A stretch of 22,039 nucleotides of DNA from CAZXMB01 sp964641715. Its GTDB lineage: Bacteria; Desulfobacterota; BSN033; UBA1163. The stretch spans positions 1-22,039 of the forward strand of contig CAZXMB010000027.1 in assembly GCA_964641715.1 (NCBI GenBank), written 5' to 3'. Positions 21,925 through 22,039 of this stretch are shown piece by piece (within the stretch, counting starts at the first letter, position 1; each line of letters opens with the position of its first letter). Both the position numbers and the translations under genes were made by a program. The notes beneath the pieces were generated by a model. It was given only the letters and a program-made list of their open reading frames with translations, was not told where the DNA came from and did not search any database.

Positions 21925-22039
21925 TCCTTCTTTTCCTTCAGCACACAGAAGGTTCCGCAGGGTAAAAATGTGTGACACACACACCCTTGAGATCGAGAAT
22001 ATAGAGAGGTTCATCCCAAGGGTATTTTATAAAGTGTAT
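21925..22039. other. Window end without a clear gene
   Basis: No convincing gene is seen here. A perfect dyad TGTGTG-A-CACACA lies at 21969-21981 within a CA/TG run, which may be a simple dinucleotide tract rather than a regulatory site. Confidence 0.3.

Overview
The window reads as a chromosomal stretch of a Gram-negative, probably anaerobic bacterium of the Desulfobacterota (old Deltaproteobacteria) type. This rests on an outer-membrane beta-barrel protein, a PstS lipoprotein, a tandem-ACT protein, frequent TTG/GTG starts and long palindromic A/T-rich intergenic repeats. The placement is inference; no rRNA, tRNA, transposase, phage gene or CRISPR array is visible.

Left part (1-6340). A tandem-ACT protein on the minus strand is followed by a plus-strand high-affinity phosphate uptake locus, pstB1-pstS-pstC-pstA-pstB2-phoU, and then a small GGQ-type release-factor-like protein. 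The locus has two PstB ATPases. PstB1 has an altered ABC signature (LTLGQ) with a normal Q-loop; PstB2 has a normal LSGGQ but lacks the Q-loop glutamine. A mixed dimer would therefore have one complete and one degenerate ATP site. Two copies of a ~120-140 bp palindromic repeat flank the block (1623-1763 and 5831-5961), and a shorter inverted repeat lies between pstA and pstB2.

Middle part (6355-13010). A CHASE2-type membrane adenylate cyclase on the plus strand converges on a two-gene minus-strand operon: a TPR/beta-barrel outer-membrane protein and a membrane-anchored FecR-domain protein ending in octapeptide repeats. A divergent promoter region of ~315 bp separates that operon from a plus-strand membrane protein with seven C-terminal TPRs that resembles TMTC-type glycosyltransferases.

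Right part (13044-21650). Nine closely spaced minus-strand genes form a probable single transcription unit: histidine kinase, two tandem receiver-only response regulators, a metallo-beta-lactamase-fold protein resembling class II cyclic-nucleotide phosphodiesterases, a GT2 glycosyltransferase with a membrane tail, a UGM-like FAD oxidoreductase, two more GT2 glycosyltransferases and a DUF2264 protein. This looks like a surface-glycan assembly operon with its own signalling module. A strong sigma70-like promoter lies just upstream of the kinase gene. Beyond it is a 69-codon ORF of unknown function.

Together the window holds phosphate uptake, cAMP synthesis with possible cAMP breakdown, envelope proteins and glycan assembly. 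Any link between these modules is inferred from position only.
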